Shown piece by piece: positions 24,030 through 32,819 of a DNA stretch of 32,819 bases (its first letter is position 1; every line of letters begins with the position of its first letter). Source of the stretch: an uncultured delta proteobacterium. Its GTDB lineage: Bacteria > Myxococcota_A > Polyangia > Haliangiales > Haliangiaceae. The stretch lies in the NCBI GenBank assembly GCA_900696455.1, contig CAADGB010000182.1, positions 1-32,819 on the forward strand, read 5' to 3'. A model generated the notes under the pieces. The model was not told where the DNA came from, ran no database searches, and was given only the letters and a program-made list of their open reading frames with translations. A program made the position numbers and the translations under genes.

Positions 24030-25646
24030 ATGAAGTTAGGCATCGTCAAGGAGACCCGCCCCGACGAGCGCCGTGTCGCCGCGTCGCCGACCACCGTCGC
24101 CCGCTGGATCAAGGCCGGGTGGGAGGTGGTCGTCGAGCGCAGCGCCGGCGATGGCGCCAGCTACCCGGACCAGGCCTACGCCGACGCCGGCGCGAGCCTC
24201 GCCGCCACCGCGGCCGAGGTCTGGCGCGACGCCGACGTCCTGCTCAAGGTGCGGCCGCCGACCCTGGACGAGGCGGCGCTGGCCCGCGCCGGGCAGACCG
24301 TCGTCTCGTTCCTGTTCCCGGCGCAGCACCCGGAGCTGGTCGAGGCCCTGCGCGATCGCGGCGCCACGGTCCTGGCCATGGACTGCATCCCGCGCATCAG
24401 CCGGGCGCAGAAGGTCGACGCGCTGTCGTCGATGGCCAACATCTCCGGCTACCGCGCCGTCGTGGAGGCCGCCAACCGCTTCGGCAGCTTCTTCACCGGC
24501 CAGATGACCGCGGCCGGCAAGGTCGCGCCGGCCCGGGTCCTCATCATCGGCGCCGGCGTCGCCGGCCTCGCCGCGATCGGCGCCGCCAAGGGGCTGGGCG
24601 CCATCGTCCGCGCCTTCGACGTCCGGCCCTCGGTCGCCGACCAGATCCGCTCGCTGGGCGCCGAGTTCCTCACCGTCGAGATCGAGGAGTCGGGCGAGGG
24701 GCAGGGCGGCTACGCCAAGGAGATGAGCAAGGAGTTCATCGACGCCGAGATGGCGCTGTTCCGGGCCCAGGCCAAGGAGGTGAACATCGTCATCACCACC
24801 GCGCTCATCCCGGGCAAGCCGGCGCCCAAGCTGTGGCTGGCCGACATGGTCGCGGCCATGAAGCCGGGCTCGGTGGTGATCGACCTCGCCGCCGAGCAGG
24901 GCGGCAACTGCGAGCTGACCCAGCCCGGCCAGGAGATCGTGTCGCCGGGCGGGGTCACGGTCGTGGGCTACACCGACTTCCCCAGCCGCATGGCCAACGT
25001 GTCGAGCGAGCTGTACGGCACCAACCTGTGGCACCTGCTCGACGAGATGGGCGGCGCCGCCGGCTTCAAGGTCGACCAGGGCAACGACATCGTGCGCGGC
25101 GCCCTCGTCGCCCACGGCGGCGAGAAGACCTGGCCGCCGCCGCCGCCCAGGGTCGAGCCCAGGCCGGCCGCGCCCGCGCCGGCGCCGCGGGTCGAGCCCA
25201 AGCCGGCCCACGAGCCGGCGGTGGTCAAGGGCCGCGGCCACGGCCACGGCGCGCCACCGGCGCCGCCGTCGAAGACCGCGGCCATGGTCATGTCGCTCGT
25301 CGGCATCGTCGCCGCCCTGGCGTGGATGGGCCTGCGCTTCGGCCAGGCCGACGCCACGGTCGGCGCCGACACCGCCGCCCTGCTCCAGCACCTCACGGTG
25401 TTCGTGCTCGCGGTGTTCGTCGGCTGGCAGGTGGTGTGGAACGTCACCCCGGCCCTCCACACCCCGCTCATGAGCGTGACCAACGCCATCAGCGGCATCA
25501 TCGTCGTCGGCGGCATCCTGGGGGCGCGGCAGGCCGACCTCGACGCCTCGGTCGTGGTCGCGGTCGCCGCCACCCTGTTCGCCACGATCAACATCGCGGG
25601 CGGGTTCCTGGTGACCCGCCGCATGCTCGCGATGTTCAGGAAGTAG
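24030..25646 (+). CDS. pntA: NAD(P) transhydrogenase subunit alpha
   Basis: This 538-residue protein starts [20 protein letters not shown] at ATG 24030; a GTG at 23991 would add 13 unlike residues. The NAD(H)-binding domain I carries [52 protein letters not shown] and [12 protein letters not shown] long Pro/Arg/His-rich linker (about 366-412, with [13 protein letters not shown]) leads to four membrane helices of domain II. With PntB it forms the proton-translocating transhydrogenase that reduces NADP+ from NADH using the proton gradient. The linker is longer and more proline-rich than in the E. coli protein. pntB follows after 4 bases. Confidence 0.98.
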   Translation: MKLGIVKETRPDERRVAASPTTVARWIKAGWEVVVERSAGDGASYPDQAYADAGASLAATAAEVWRDADVLLKVRPPTLDEAALARAGQTVVSFLFPAQHPELVEALRDRGATVLAMDCIPRISRAQKVDALSSMANISGYRAVVEAANRFGSFFTGQMTAAGKVAPARVLIIGAGVAGLAAIGAAKGLGAIVRAFDVRPSVADQIRSLGAEFLTVEIEESGEGQGGYAKEMSKEFIDAEMALFRAQAKEVNIVITTALIPGKPAPKLWLADMVAAMKPGSVVIDLAAEQGGNCELTQPGQEIVSPGGVTVVGYTDFPSRMANVSSELYGTNLWHLLDEMGGAAGFKVDQGNDIVRGALVAHGGEKTWPPPPPRVEPRPAAPAPAPRVEPKPAHEPAVVKGRGHGHGAPPAPPSKTAAMVMSLVGIVAALAWMGLRFGQADATVGADTAALLQHLTVFVLAVFVGWQVVWNVTPALHTPLMSVTNAISGIIVVGGILGARQADLDASVVVAVAATLFATINIAGGFLVTRRMLAMFRK

Positions 25647-25650
25647 GCCG

Positions 25651-27066
25651 ATGTCGCTCGCAGACTCCCTCGCCGTCCTCGCCTACCTCGTCGCCGCGGT
25701 CCTGTTCATCCTGTCCCTGCGCGGGCTGTCCAGCCAGGAGACCGCGCGCCGCGGCAACGTCTACGGCATCATCGGCATGGCCATCGCCATCGTCGCCACG
25801 CTCAGCATCAAGGGCCCCGATCCGAGCGCCTGGCTGATCGCCTCGATCGGCATCGGCGCCGCCATCGGCGGCGTGATGGCGGCGCGGGTCGGCATGACCC
25901 AGATGCCGGAGCTGGTCGCGCTCCTGCACAGCTTCGTCGGCATGGCCGCGGTCCTGGTCGGCTACTCGATCCAGCTCGCCGCCGCCAAGCACGCCGGCCT
26001 GGCCGAGGCCGCCAGCGGCGCGAACCTGCCGCTCAAGATGCTGATCGAGGTCTACATCGACGTCGTCATCGGCGCGATCACGCTGACCGGCTCGGTGCTG
26101 GCCTTCCTCAAGCTGCGCGGCTCGGTGTCGGGGCGGCCCACGCTCCTGCCGGCGCGCCACTGGCTCAACCTCGGCATGCTGACGGCGATCATCGTCTTCG
26201 CCGTGCTCTACGCCCGCGGCGGCCAGACCTGGGCCCTGGCCGGCGGCACCGCGGTGGCGTGCGTGCTCGGCGTCCACCTGGTCGCGGCGATCGGCGGCGC
26301 CGACATGCCGGTCGTGGTCTCGATGCTCAACAGCTACTCGGGGTGGACCGCGTCGGCGGCCGGCTTCATGCTCGGCAACGACCTGCTCATCATCACCGGC
26401 GCGCTGGTCGGCAGCTCGGGCGCGATCCTCAGCTACATCATGTGCCGGGCGATGAACCGCTCGATCTGGAACGTCATCTTCGGCGGCTTCGGCGCCGAGG
26501 CGCCCAAGGGCGCGCCCGGGGCCCAGCCCGCGGGCGAGGTCGCCGACATCGACCACGCGACCCTGGCCGGCAAGCTGATCGAGGCCAAGCAGGTCGTGAT
26601 CGTCCCCGGCTACGGCATGGCGGTGGCGCGGGCCCAGCACGCGGTGCGCGAGCTGACCGAGCTCCTGCGCGCGCGCGGCGTCAACGTCCGCTTCGCGATC
26701 CACCCGGTGGCGGGGCGCCTGCCCGGGCACATGAACGTGCTCCTGGCCGAGGCCTCGGTGCCGTACGACATCGTGCTCGAGATGGACGAGATCAACGCCG
26801 ACCTGCCCGCCACCGACGCGGTGATCGTGATCGGCGCCAACGACATCGTCAACCCCGGCGCCGAGGACGATCCGGGCTCGCCGATCTACGGCATGCCGGT
26901 CCTGCAGGTCTGGAAGTCCAAGCTGGTGGTGGTCAACAAGCGCTCGCGCGCCGCTGGCTACGCCGGCGTCGACAACCCGCTGTTCTACAAGCCGGTGACG
27001 CGCATGCTGTTCGGCGACGCCAAGGACGCGGTCGAGAAGGTCGTCGCCGCGCTGCGTGCGGCGTGA
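25651..27066 (+). CDS. pntB: NAD(P) transhydrogenase subunit beta
   Basis: This 471-residue protein has about nine membrane helices (domain II) followed by the NADP(H)-binding domain III from about residue 300. It is recognised by [17 protein letters not shown], the [14 protein letters not shown] segment, [50 protein letters not shown] and the C-terminal VVVNKRS...[10 protein letters not shown]. It starts 4 bases after pntA stops, so the two are co-translated. Its stop overlaps the GTG start of the next gene. Confidence 0.98.
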   Translation: MSLADSLAVLAYLVAAVLFILSLRGLSSQETARRGNVYGIIGMAIAIVATLSIKGPDPSAWLIASIGIGAAIGGVMAARVGMTQMPELVALLHSFVGMAAVLVGYSIQLAAAKHAGLAEAASGANLPLKMLIEVYIDVVIGAITLTGSVLAFLKLRGSVSGRPTLLPARHWLNLGMLTAIIVFAVLYARGGQTWALAGGTAVACVLGVHLVAAIGGADMPVVVSMLNSYSGWTASAAGFMLGNDLLIITGALVGSSGAILSYIMCRAMNRSIWNVIFGGFGAEAPKGAPGAQPAGEVADIDHATLAGKLIEAKQVVIVPGYGMAVARAQHAVRELTELLRARGVNVRFAIHPVAGRLPGHMNVLLAEASVPYDIVLEMDEINADLPATDAVIVIGANDIVNPGAEDDPGSPIYGMPVLQVWKSKLVVVNKRSRAAGYAGVDNPLFYKPVTRMLFGDAKDAVEKVVAALRAA

Positions 27067-27662
27067 GCGCGACGGTGGCGCGGCGGCGGGGTCCGGGCCT
27101 CGGCCTGGTCGCGGCGCTGGTCGCGGTCGCGGCCGCCGGTTGCCGCGAGCGCGCGGCGCCGGTGGCGCCGCCGGCGGGTGAGGACCTGGCGCGGGGGCGC
27201 GGCGTGGTCGCCGAGCTGAAGAAGCAGCTCGTCGGCCGCCTCACCGCCGAGCTGGCCAGCGGGATCCCGGGCGCGATCGCGGTCTGCAACACCGAGGCGC
27301 CGGCCATCGCCGCCGGCCTGTCGGTCGACGGCGTCGAGGTCGGGCGCGCCACCCGCAAGCCGCGCAACCCCGCCAACCGCGCCGCCGGCTGGACCGCCGA
27401 GGCCCTGACGCGGTTCGAGAAGATGGTCACCGACGGCCGTGACCTCGCCGGCGCCAGCTTCTCTCGCCGCCTGCCCGACGGCCGCACCGCCTACGCCGAG
27501 CCCCTGGTCGTCCAGCCCATGTGCCTGGCCTGCCACGGCGCCCAGCTCGCGCCCGACGTCACCGCCGCGCTCGCCGAGCGCTACCCCCAGGACGAGGCCA
27601 CCGGCTACCAGGCCGGCGACCTGCGCGGCCTGGTCTGGGTCGAGCTGCCGGCCGCGCCCTGA
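27063..27662 (+). CDS. DUF3365/Tll0287-like haem-binding lipoprotein
   Basis: These 199 residues start at GTG 27063, overlapping the pntB stop (GTGA), which implies translational coupling. The signal peptide ends in VAAAGC (Cys27), a lipobox. The rest fits the DUF3365 family: [26 protein letters not shown], a central helix and a c-type haem motif CLACH ([14 protein letters not shown]). The haem would be in the periplasm. Known relatives act as redox sensors or small cytochromes. Its operon position after pntAB suggests a redox link, but no partner is shown. A strong hairpin follows the stop. Confidence 0.92.
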   Translation: MSATVARRRGPGLGLVAALVAVAAAGCRERAAPVAPPAGEDLARGRGVVAELKKQLVGRLTAELASGIPGAIAVCNTEAPAIAAGLSVDGVEVGRATRKPRNPANRAAGWTAEALTRFEKMVTDGRDLAGASFSRRLPDGRTAYAEPLVVQPMCLACHGAQLAPDVTAALAERYPQDEATGYQAGDLRGLVWVELPAAP

Positions 27663-27675
27663 GCCTGTCGCCTCA

Positions 27676-27704
27676 GAGCCTGTCATCGAATCGATGCCAG
27701 GCTC
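27676..27704 (+). terminator. Terminator-like hairpin after the pntAB unit
   Basis: GAGCCTG-t-CATCG pairs with CGATG-c-CAGGCTC (27676-27688 with 27692-27704) around AAT, with one mismatch. TCCTTC follows. It starts 14 bases past the haem lipoprotein stop and before the convergent TPM gene. Confidence 0.65.
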
Positions 27705-27792
27705 TCCTTCGATCGATCGACCTCGCCCGCAGACGGGCTCGTCCGATCTCATCCGGACCAGCCGCCTCGCTGCGCTCGGCTCAGCCCGTCGC

Positions 27793-28986
27793 TCACCAGC
27801 TCGAGCCGGCGCCGCCGCCGCTGGAGCTGCCGCCGCCCGACGAGGACGACGACGACGAGGACGACGACGAGCTCGACCACGACGAGCTCGACGAGTCGGA
27901 CTCCGAAGGGCGGGTGAGGGCCGAGGTCGTGCGCGTGTAGCGGTGGCGGCGAGGGCAATGGGCGCAGGTCTCGGTCACCTCGATCCGCCCGCCGTGATCG
28001 TAGGTGGCCTCGACCAGGGTCGTGCTCGACGTGGTCCGGGTCTTGTAGCGGCACTCCGGGCACCGGCTCTTGCCCGTGAACCAGCGGCCGTGGCGGAGGA
28101 CGCGCGTCGCCTGGCAGCCCGGGCACACCACCACCTCGTAGTCCACGCTGCCGATGCGCTCCTCGGTGCGCTGGCCGGGGGTCAGGTGGGCGTCGTCGGC
28201 GACCTCGTCGAGCGCGATCATCTGCCGCTGGCAGGCCACGCAGCGCCGCCGGTAGCGCTGGATCCGGCGCCGCGCCACCACGCCCCCGCCGCCGAGCAGG
28301 CCGAGCAGGCCGGCGCCGGCGGCGACCTCGAGCGCGCCGAGGCCGCCGTCCTCGTCGCCCCCCGGCGCACCGGCGCGGGGGCCGTCGGCAGGCGCCGGTG
28401 GCCGGTCGAGGTCGCCGGCGGCCGGGCGGGCGGTCGCGCCGGCCGGGCCCGGCGGGGTGACCACCTCGCCGTCGGAGCGGTACTCGCCGGCGACGGTGTC
28501 GCGCTCGCCCTCGCCGGGCAGCGCGCGCAGGCGCTCGTCGATGCCGGCGATGCCGGCGCCCAGCCCGCCGGCGAAGTCGCCGCGCTTGAAGGCCGGGACC
28601 ATGCGCTGGGCCTGGAGGTCGGCCAGCCACCACGCCGGCAGCGCGGCCTGCATCCCGTCGCCGGTCTCGATCTCGAGGCGGCGCTGGCCCATGACCATGA
28701 GGACGAGCACGCCGTCGTCGCGGGCGGCGTCGCCGAGCTGCCAGCGGTTGAAGAGGGCGGTGGCAAAGGCCTTGGGCGCGCCCACGACGTCGTCGAGGAC
28801 GACCAGCGCGACCTCGGCGCCGCGGTCGGCGCGCAGCGCGCGCAGCCGGGCGTCGAGCGCGGCCTCCGTCGCCGGGTCGAGCACGCCGGCCGGATCGACC
28901 ACCAGCCCGCCCGGCCGCGGATCGGGCACCGCGGCCGGCGTCCACGCCGCCACCAGCAGCCACGCGCACAGCACGATCGTCGACAT
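27793..28986 (-). CDS. TPM-domain (YgcG-type) membrane protein with zinc-ribbon cluster and poly-Ser tail
   Basis: This 397-residue protein starts at ATG 28986 with a signal peptide (IVLCAWLLVAAWTPAA). The TPM domain (about 28-155) shows VVDPAGVLDP, VALVVLDDVVG, NRWQLGDAARDDGVLVLM, RRLEIETGDGMQ and FAGGLGAGI. A Pro/Ala/Gly linker, one glycine-rich helix (ALEVAAGAGLLGLLGGGGVVA) and basic residues follow. A Cys-rich region with CVAC, CPGC, CPEC and CAHC pairs (two zinc ribbons) is next, and a final stretch of about 30 Ser/Gly residues ends GAGSSW. YgcG-type proteins often carry such Ser/Gly tails; the zinc ribbons after the membrane helix are less usual. TPM proteins assist membrane-protein assembly or repair. 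No LemA partner is adjacent. Confidence 0.92.
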   Translation of the reverse strand: MSTIVLCAWLLVAAWTPAAVPDPRPGGLVVDPAGVLDPATEAALDARLRALRADRGAEVALVVLDDVVGAPKAFATALFNRWQLGDAARDDGVLVLMVMGQRRLEIETGDGMQAALPAWWLADLQAQRMVPAFKRGDFAGGLGAGIAGIDERLRALPGEGERDTVAGEYRSDGEVVTPPGPAGATARPAAGDLDRPPAPADGPRAGAPGGDEDGGLGALEVAAGAGLLGLLGGGGVVARRRIQRYRRRCVACQRQMIALDEVADDAHLTPGQRTEERIGSVDYEVVVCPGCQATRVLRHGRWFTGKSRCPECRYKTRTTSSTTLVEATYDHGGRIEVTETCAHCPRRHRYTRTTSALTRPSESDSSSSSWSSSSSSSSSSSSSGGGSSSGGGAGSSW

Positions 28987-29038
28987 GGCCCGATCGTACG
29001 CCGGGTGGCGGCCGGCCGGGGCCGGCCGGGGCCGGAGG

Positions 29039-29500
29039 CTACGCCGTCGCCAGCGTCTTCACCATCTCGAGGGCCTCGCCGACGTGCTTGCGGGCCTGGA
29101 GCTGGGAGTCGAAGCGCATGCGGATGACGCCGGCCTTGTCGATCACGAACGTCGACCGGCCGGCGAAGAGGCCGAAGGTCTTCTTGACGCCGAACGCGGC
29201 CGCGGCGGCGCCGCCCGGATCGGTGAACAGGCGGAAGGGCAGGCGGTGGTGGCGCTCGAACTTCTCGTGGGACTCGGCCGAGTCGCGCGAGACGCCGACG
29301 ACGTCGGCGCCGGCGTCGAGGAAGTCCTGGTACTGGTCGCGGAAGGAGCAGGCCTCGGCGGTGCAGCCCGGGGTCTCGTCCTTGGGGTAGAAGTAGAAGA
29401 CGAGGGCGCGCTCGCCCACGAGGTCCTTGAGCTTCACCGGCCCGTCGGGGCCCAGGAGGGTGACGTCGGGGACGGGCGAGCCCGGCTGGAGGTCGGCCAT
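29039..29500 (-). CDS. bcp: Thioredoxin-dependent peroxiredoxin (Bcp/PrxQ)
   Basis: This 153-residue protein starts at ATG 29500. It has the Bcp active site FYPKDETPGCTAEACSFRD, with peroxidatic Cys46 and resolving Cys51 five residues later. GVSRDSAESHEKF, LFTDPGG, FGVKK and RSTFVIDKAGVI follow in the family order. It reduces hydrogen and organic peroxides in the cytoplasm using thioredoxin. The frame stays open upstream to 29713, but that part is the translated long palindrome and is not protein-like. This supports the 29500 start. The gene is separated from the TPM gene by 52 bases on the same strand. Confidence 0.97.
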   Translation of the reverse strand: MADLQPGSPVPDVTLLGPDGPVKLKDLVGERALVFYFYPKDETPGCTAEACSFRDQYQDFLDAGADVVGVSRDSAESHEKFERHHRLPFRLFTDPGGAAAAAFGVKKTFGLFAGRSTFVIDKAGVIRMRFDSQLQARKHVGEALEMVKTLATA

Positions 29501-29508
29501 GCCCGATC

Positions 29509-29691
29509 CTAGAACACCGAACGGGTCGAATGCTGTCGCGAGACGCGGACTTGTGAGGCAGATCCGGGCGCACGCCCGAAGCGCAGCGACGAGCGTAGTG
29601 TCCCTACGTGAGGAGCGAGCATCGGACGTACGCCTGGAGGTGCCCGCAAGGTCGCGTCGCGGCAGGCACGTCAACCCGTTCGGTGCTCTAG
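29509..29691. repeat. About 183-bp imperfect palindrome, MITE-like or structured-RNA element
   Basis: Base n pairs with base 200-n to 202-n (counted from 29500) almost throughout. Outer arms CTAGA-CACCGAACGGGT (29509-29526) match ACCCGTTCGGTG-TCTAG (29674-29691) with one mismatch. Middle arms include GACGCGG/TCGCGTC, CTTG/CAAG and GGCA/TGCC. Inner arms are TCCGGGCGCACGCCCGA (29563-29579) against TCGGACGTACGCCTGGA (29622-29638) with G-U and isolated mismatches. The tip CGTAG-TGTCC-CTACG is at 29594-29608. Both ends carry CTAG, which could be a 4-bp target duplication. No transposase frame is inside. It fills most of the bcp/OYE divergent gap. Confidence 0.85.
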
Positions 29692-29837
29692 CCCACGGCC
29701 GGCCGCGCCGCACCGCGATCGCCCACCTGCCGATCGACGGCGATCAGCGGCGATCAGCCGGGGGCGCGGGGACGCGCCCGCCGCGCCCGGCGCCGCGCGC
29801 ACCGATGAGCCGGCCTCGCCGTGGTATCAACCCGCCG

Positions 29838-31322
<1,485 letters not shown>

Positions 31323-31360
31323 GCCGCGCCCGGCCTGGCCCCGGGGGAGCGCGGTGATCG

Positions 31361-32260
31361 TCAGGCGCCGAGCTTGATCCGCTTGATGCCGCGCAGCTCG
31401 CCGCCGACCTCCCACACCTCGCCGGCCTTGCGGAAGACGCGGAAGCGGATGACGCCCGAGCGGTTGAGCTTGAGGTAGAGGAGCGCCTTCGCCGGGTCGA
31501 GGTCGGCGCCCTCGAGCTTGAGCGAGGCGTTCTCCTCGTCGGTCAGCGTCACCGAGGTCACGTCCGCGTGGCCGGCGGCGGCCAGCACGTCGATCAGGTT
31601 CCAGCCCGGGGTCTCGGTGTCGCCGGTGGGGGCCTTGATCTCGGGCAGGCCCACCATCTTGTCGCCGGTGAAGGTCGCGGTGCCGGCCGCGCTCTCGATC
31701 TCGATCGTCAGCGCGGCGGTGGGCGTGGCGCGCACGCCCTTGTCGGCGCTGTTGCCGCCGGTGCCGTGATCGCCGCCGCCGCTGGAGTCGCCGCCGCCGC
31801 CGTGGTCGCCGTGCCCGCCGTGGTCCATGCCGGTCACCGGCTTGCCGGCGTCGCTGCGGGTCTTGACCGTCAGGCGGGTCACTGCGGTCACCCGCTGCTC
31901 GAGCTTGCCGCCGCGCAGGAGGCCGAACACCGCGCCGTCCTGGTCGGCGCCCAGCGCCGGCACCGCGCCGGCGTGGTGCTGGGCCGGCGCCAGGATGGCG
32001 TGGACCTTGCCGCTGCGGTCGACGAGCTCGATCGCGATCCAGCCGGCGAGCGGCGGCAGGGTCACGAGCTGGGCGAGCGGCCGCGGCGCGCCCAGGGTCG
32101 GCTCCTCGGTCAGGACCTTGTCGTCGAGGGCCACGGTCACCTTGACCGGGCCCGCGGGCGCGGCGCCGGCGGCGCCCTCCTTCTTCTTGCAGGCGGCGGT
32201 GGCCAGGGCCACGGCGAGGACCAGCAGCAGCAGGGTGGGACGGCTCGGACGGACCAGCAT
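31361..32260 (-). CDS. Lipoprotein with His/Gly/Asp-rich linker
   Basis: This 299-residue protein has a signal peptide with lipobox ATAAC (Cys24) followed by KKKEG. An N-terminal beta-rich domain (about 38-135) is joined to a C-terminal beta-rich domain (about 185-299) by a linker rich in His, Gly, Asp and Ser (GMDHGGHGDHGGGG and onward), which could bind metal ions. The C-terminal part contains PGWNLIDVLAAAGHADVTSV, which hints at a molybdopterin-oxidoreductase-like or SLBB-like small beta domain, but I cannot name it. It starts 9 bases after the next upstream gene's stop, so the two minus-strand genes form an operon. Confidence 0.85.
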   Translation of the reverse strand: MLVRPSRPTLLLLVLAVALATAACKKKEGAAGAAPAGPVKVTVALDDKVLTEEPTLGAPRPLAQLVTLPPLAGWIAIELVDRSGKVHAILAPAQHHAGAVPALGADQDGAVFGLLRGGKLEQRVTAVTRLTVKTRSDAGKPVTGMDHGGHGDHGGGGDSSGGGDHGTGGNSADKGVRATPTAALTIEIESAAGTATFTGDKMVGLPEIKAPTGDTETPGWNLIDVLAAAGHADVTSVTLTDEENASLKLEGADLDPAKALLYLKLNRSGVIRFRVFRKAGEVWEVGGELRGIKRIKLGA

Positions 32261-32269
32261 CTGCCGATG

Positions 32270-32819
32270 CTACTCGATCCACCGCACCGGGGAGAGCCGC
32301 GACGCCTCCGCGATGGCCGCGCGGGGCACGCGCGCGCGCAGGGCGGCGCGGCCGCGCCACAGCACGCCGCCACCGCGGGCCTCGAGCCACGCCGCCACCG
32401 CCGCGACCTCGTCGGCGTGGGCGTCGGCGAACAGATCGACGCGGACCTCGGCGACCTCGGCGGCGCCCTCGACCAGGGGCGAGCGGCGATCGGCGGGCTG
32501 CAGGATCGCCACCTCGGCCACGCCGGCGCGCGCCGCCAGCGCGTCGCGGCCGGCGGCGTCGAGCCGGATCACGAAGCCGTCGACGCCCACGAGGTCGTCG
32601 CCGGCGCCCACCGCCGCGACCACGGCGTCGCGCTCCGGGCCGTCGGGCACGCGCACGACGTAGGCGCCGCGATCGTCGGGGGCGTAGCGCTCGATGGGCT
32701 CGGGGTAGAGGTAGAGCGGCCGCGGCGCGCCCGCGACCTCGACTACCTGCCACGGCGCGGGTGGCGCCGCCGGGGCGGGCGTCCGGCACGCCGCCGCGGC
32801 CAGCGCCGCCGCCAGCAGC
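32270..32819 (-). CDS. Lipoprotein, 5' end outside the window
   Basis: The frame is open to the window edge. It reads LLAAALAAAACRTPAPAAPP, a signal peptide and lipobox (AAAC) whose start lies beyond 32819. About 180 residues are visible. The mature part shows PRPLYLYPEPIERYAPDD, RGAYVVRVPDG, a repeated ferredoxin-like or alternating alpha/beta pattern and the ending RLSPVRWIE. No family recognised. The internal GTG at 32656 is not the start, because the signal sequence lies upstream in frame. It probably leads an operon with the His-rich lipoprotein downstream. Confidence 0.8.
   Translation of the reverse strand, partial: LLAAALAAAACRTPAPAAPPAPWQVVEVAGAPRPLYLYPEPIERYAPDDRGAYVVRVPDGPERDAVVAAVGAGDDLVGVDGFVIRLDAAGRDALAARAGVAEVAILQPADRRSPLVEGAAEVAEVRVDLFADAHADEVAAVAAWLEARGGGVLWRGRAALRARVPRAAIAEASRLSPVRWIE

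Noticed and set aside
19385-24112. A 1575-codon minus-strand frame
   Set aside because: It overlaps the MCCFS gene, the SecD/SecY-like gene and aat in the wrong frame, and its composition is typical of a shadow frame.
29039-29713. Longer Bcp with an N-terminal extension
   Set aside because: The extra residues are the translated palindrome. The peroxiredoxin fold starts at the ATG at 29500.

Overview
The window is about 32.8 kb of very GC-rich bacterial DNA. It has strong G/C at codon third positions, many lipoproteins with lipoboxes, a Ser/Thr kinase fused to WD40-type repeats and a TPM/zinc-ribbon protein. This mix suggests a Gram-negative myxobacterium-like organism (Myxococcota/Polyangia). 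That is inference from gene content and composition, not a database result.

Layout. 1-4153: the end of a repeat-bearing protein of unknown function with lower GC, a zinc-ribbon membrane protein, and a fused KptA/microbial-PARG protein behind a promoter that carries a palindrome. 4179-7733: a kinase-beta-propeller protein on the minus strand. 8015-10547: a lipoprotein and a secreted VWA protein. 10621-13638: an NhaR-type LysR regulator, in frame with an upstream two-helix membrane segment, divergent from an acidic-amino-acid/cation symporter. 13722-14397: a short class-I release factor whose frame is closed by UGA and restored by a prfB-type +1 frameshift site. 14799-17674: a lipoprotein with an internal duplication, a P-loop kinase and a divergent HemF-like protein. 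17700-18575: a lower-GC strip with two broken genes abutting a complete tRNA-Val/tRNA-Asp unit (promoter, two tRNAs, terminator). 18576-20749: intergenic repeats, a small hypothetical gene and an MCCFS family protein. 20758-23866: a SecD-SecY-like chimera divergent from aat. 24030-27662: pntA-pntB and a coupled haem lipoprotein gene. 27793-31322: a TPM protein, a Bcp peroxiredoxin, a ~183-bp near-perfect palindrome and an OYE-family oxidoreductase. 31361-end: two minus-strand lipoprotein genes.

How genes may work together. PntA/PntB form one proton-translocating transhydrogenase, with the haem lipoprotein translationally coupled. The NhaR-like regulator and the symporter share a 126-bp divergent control region. 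The KptA-PARG fusion would join an NAD-consuming RNA-end reaction to processing of its ADP-ribosyl product. The strongest unusual signals are the short release factor with the CUU-UGA-C site, the KptA-PARG fusion, the SecD/SecY chimera, the possible membrane-anchored LysR protein and the long palindrome at 29509-29691.
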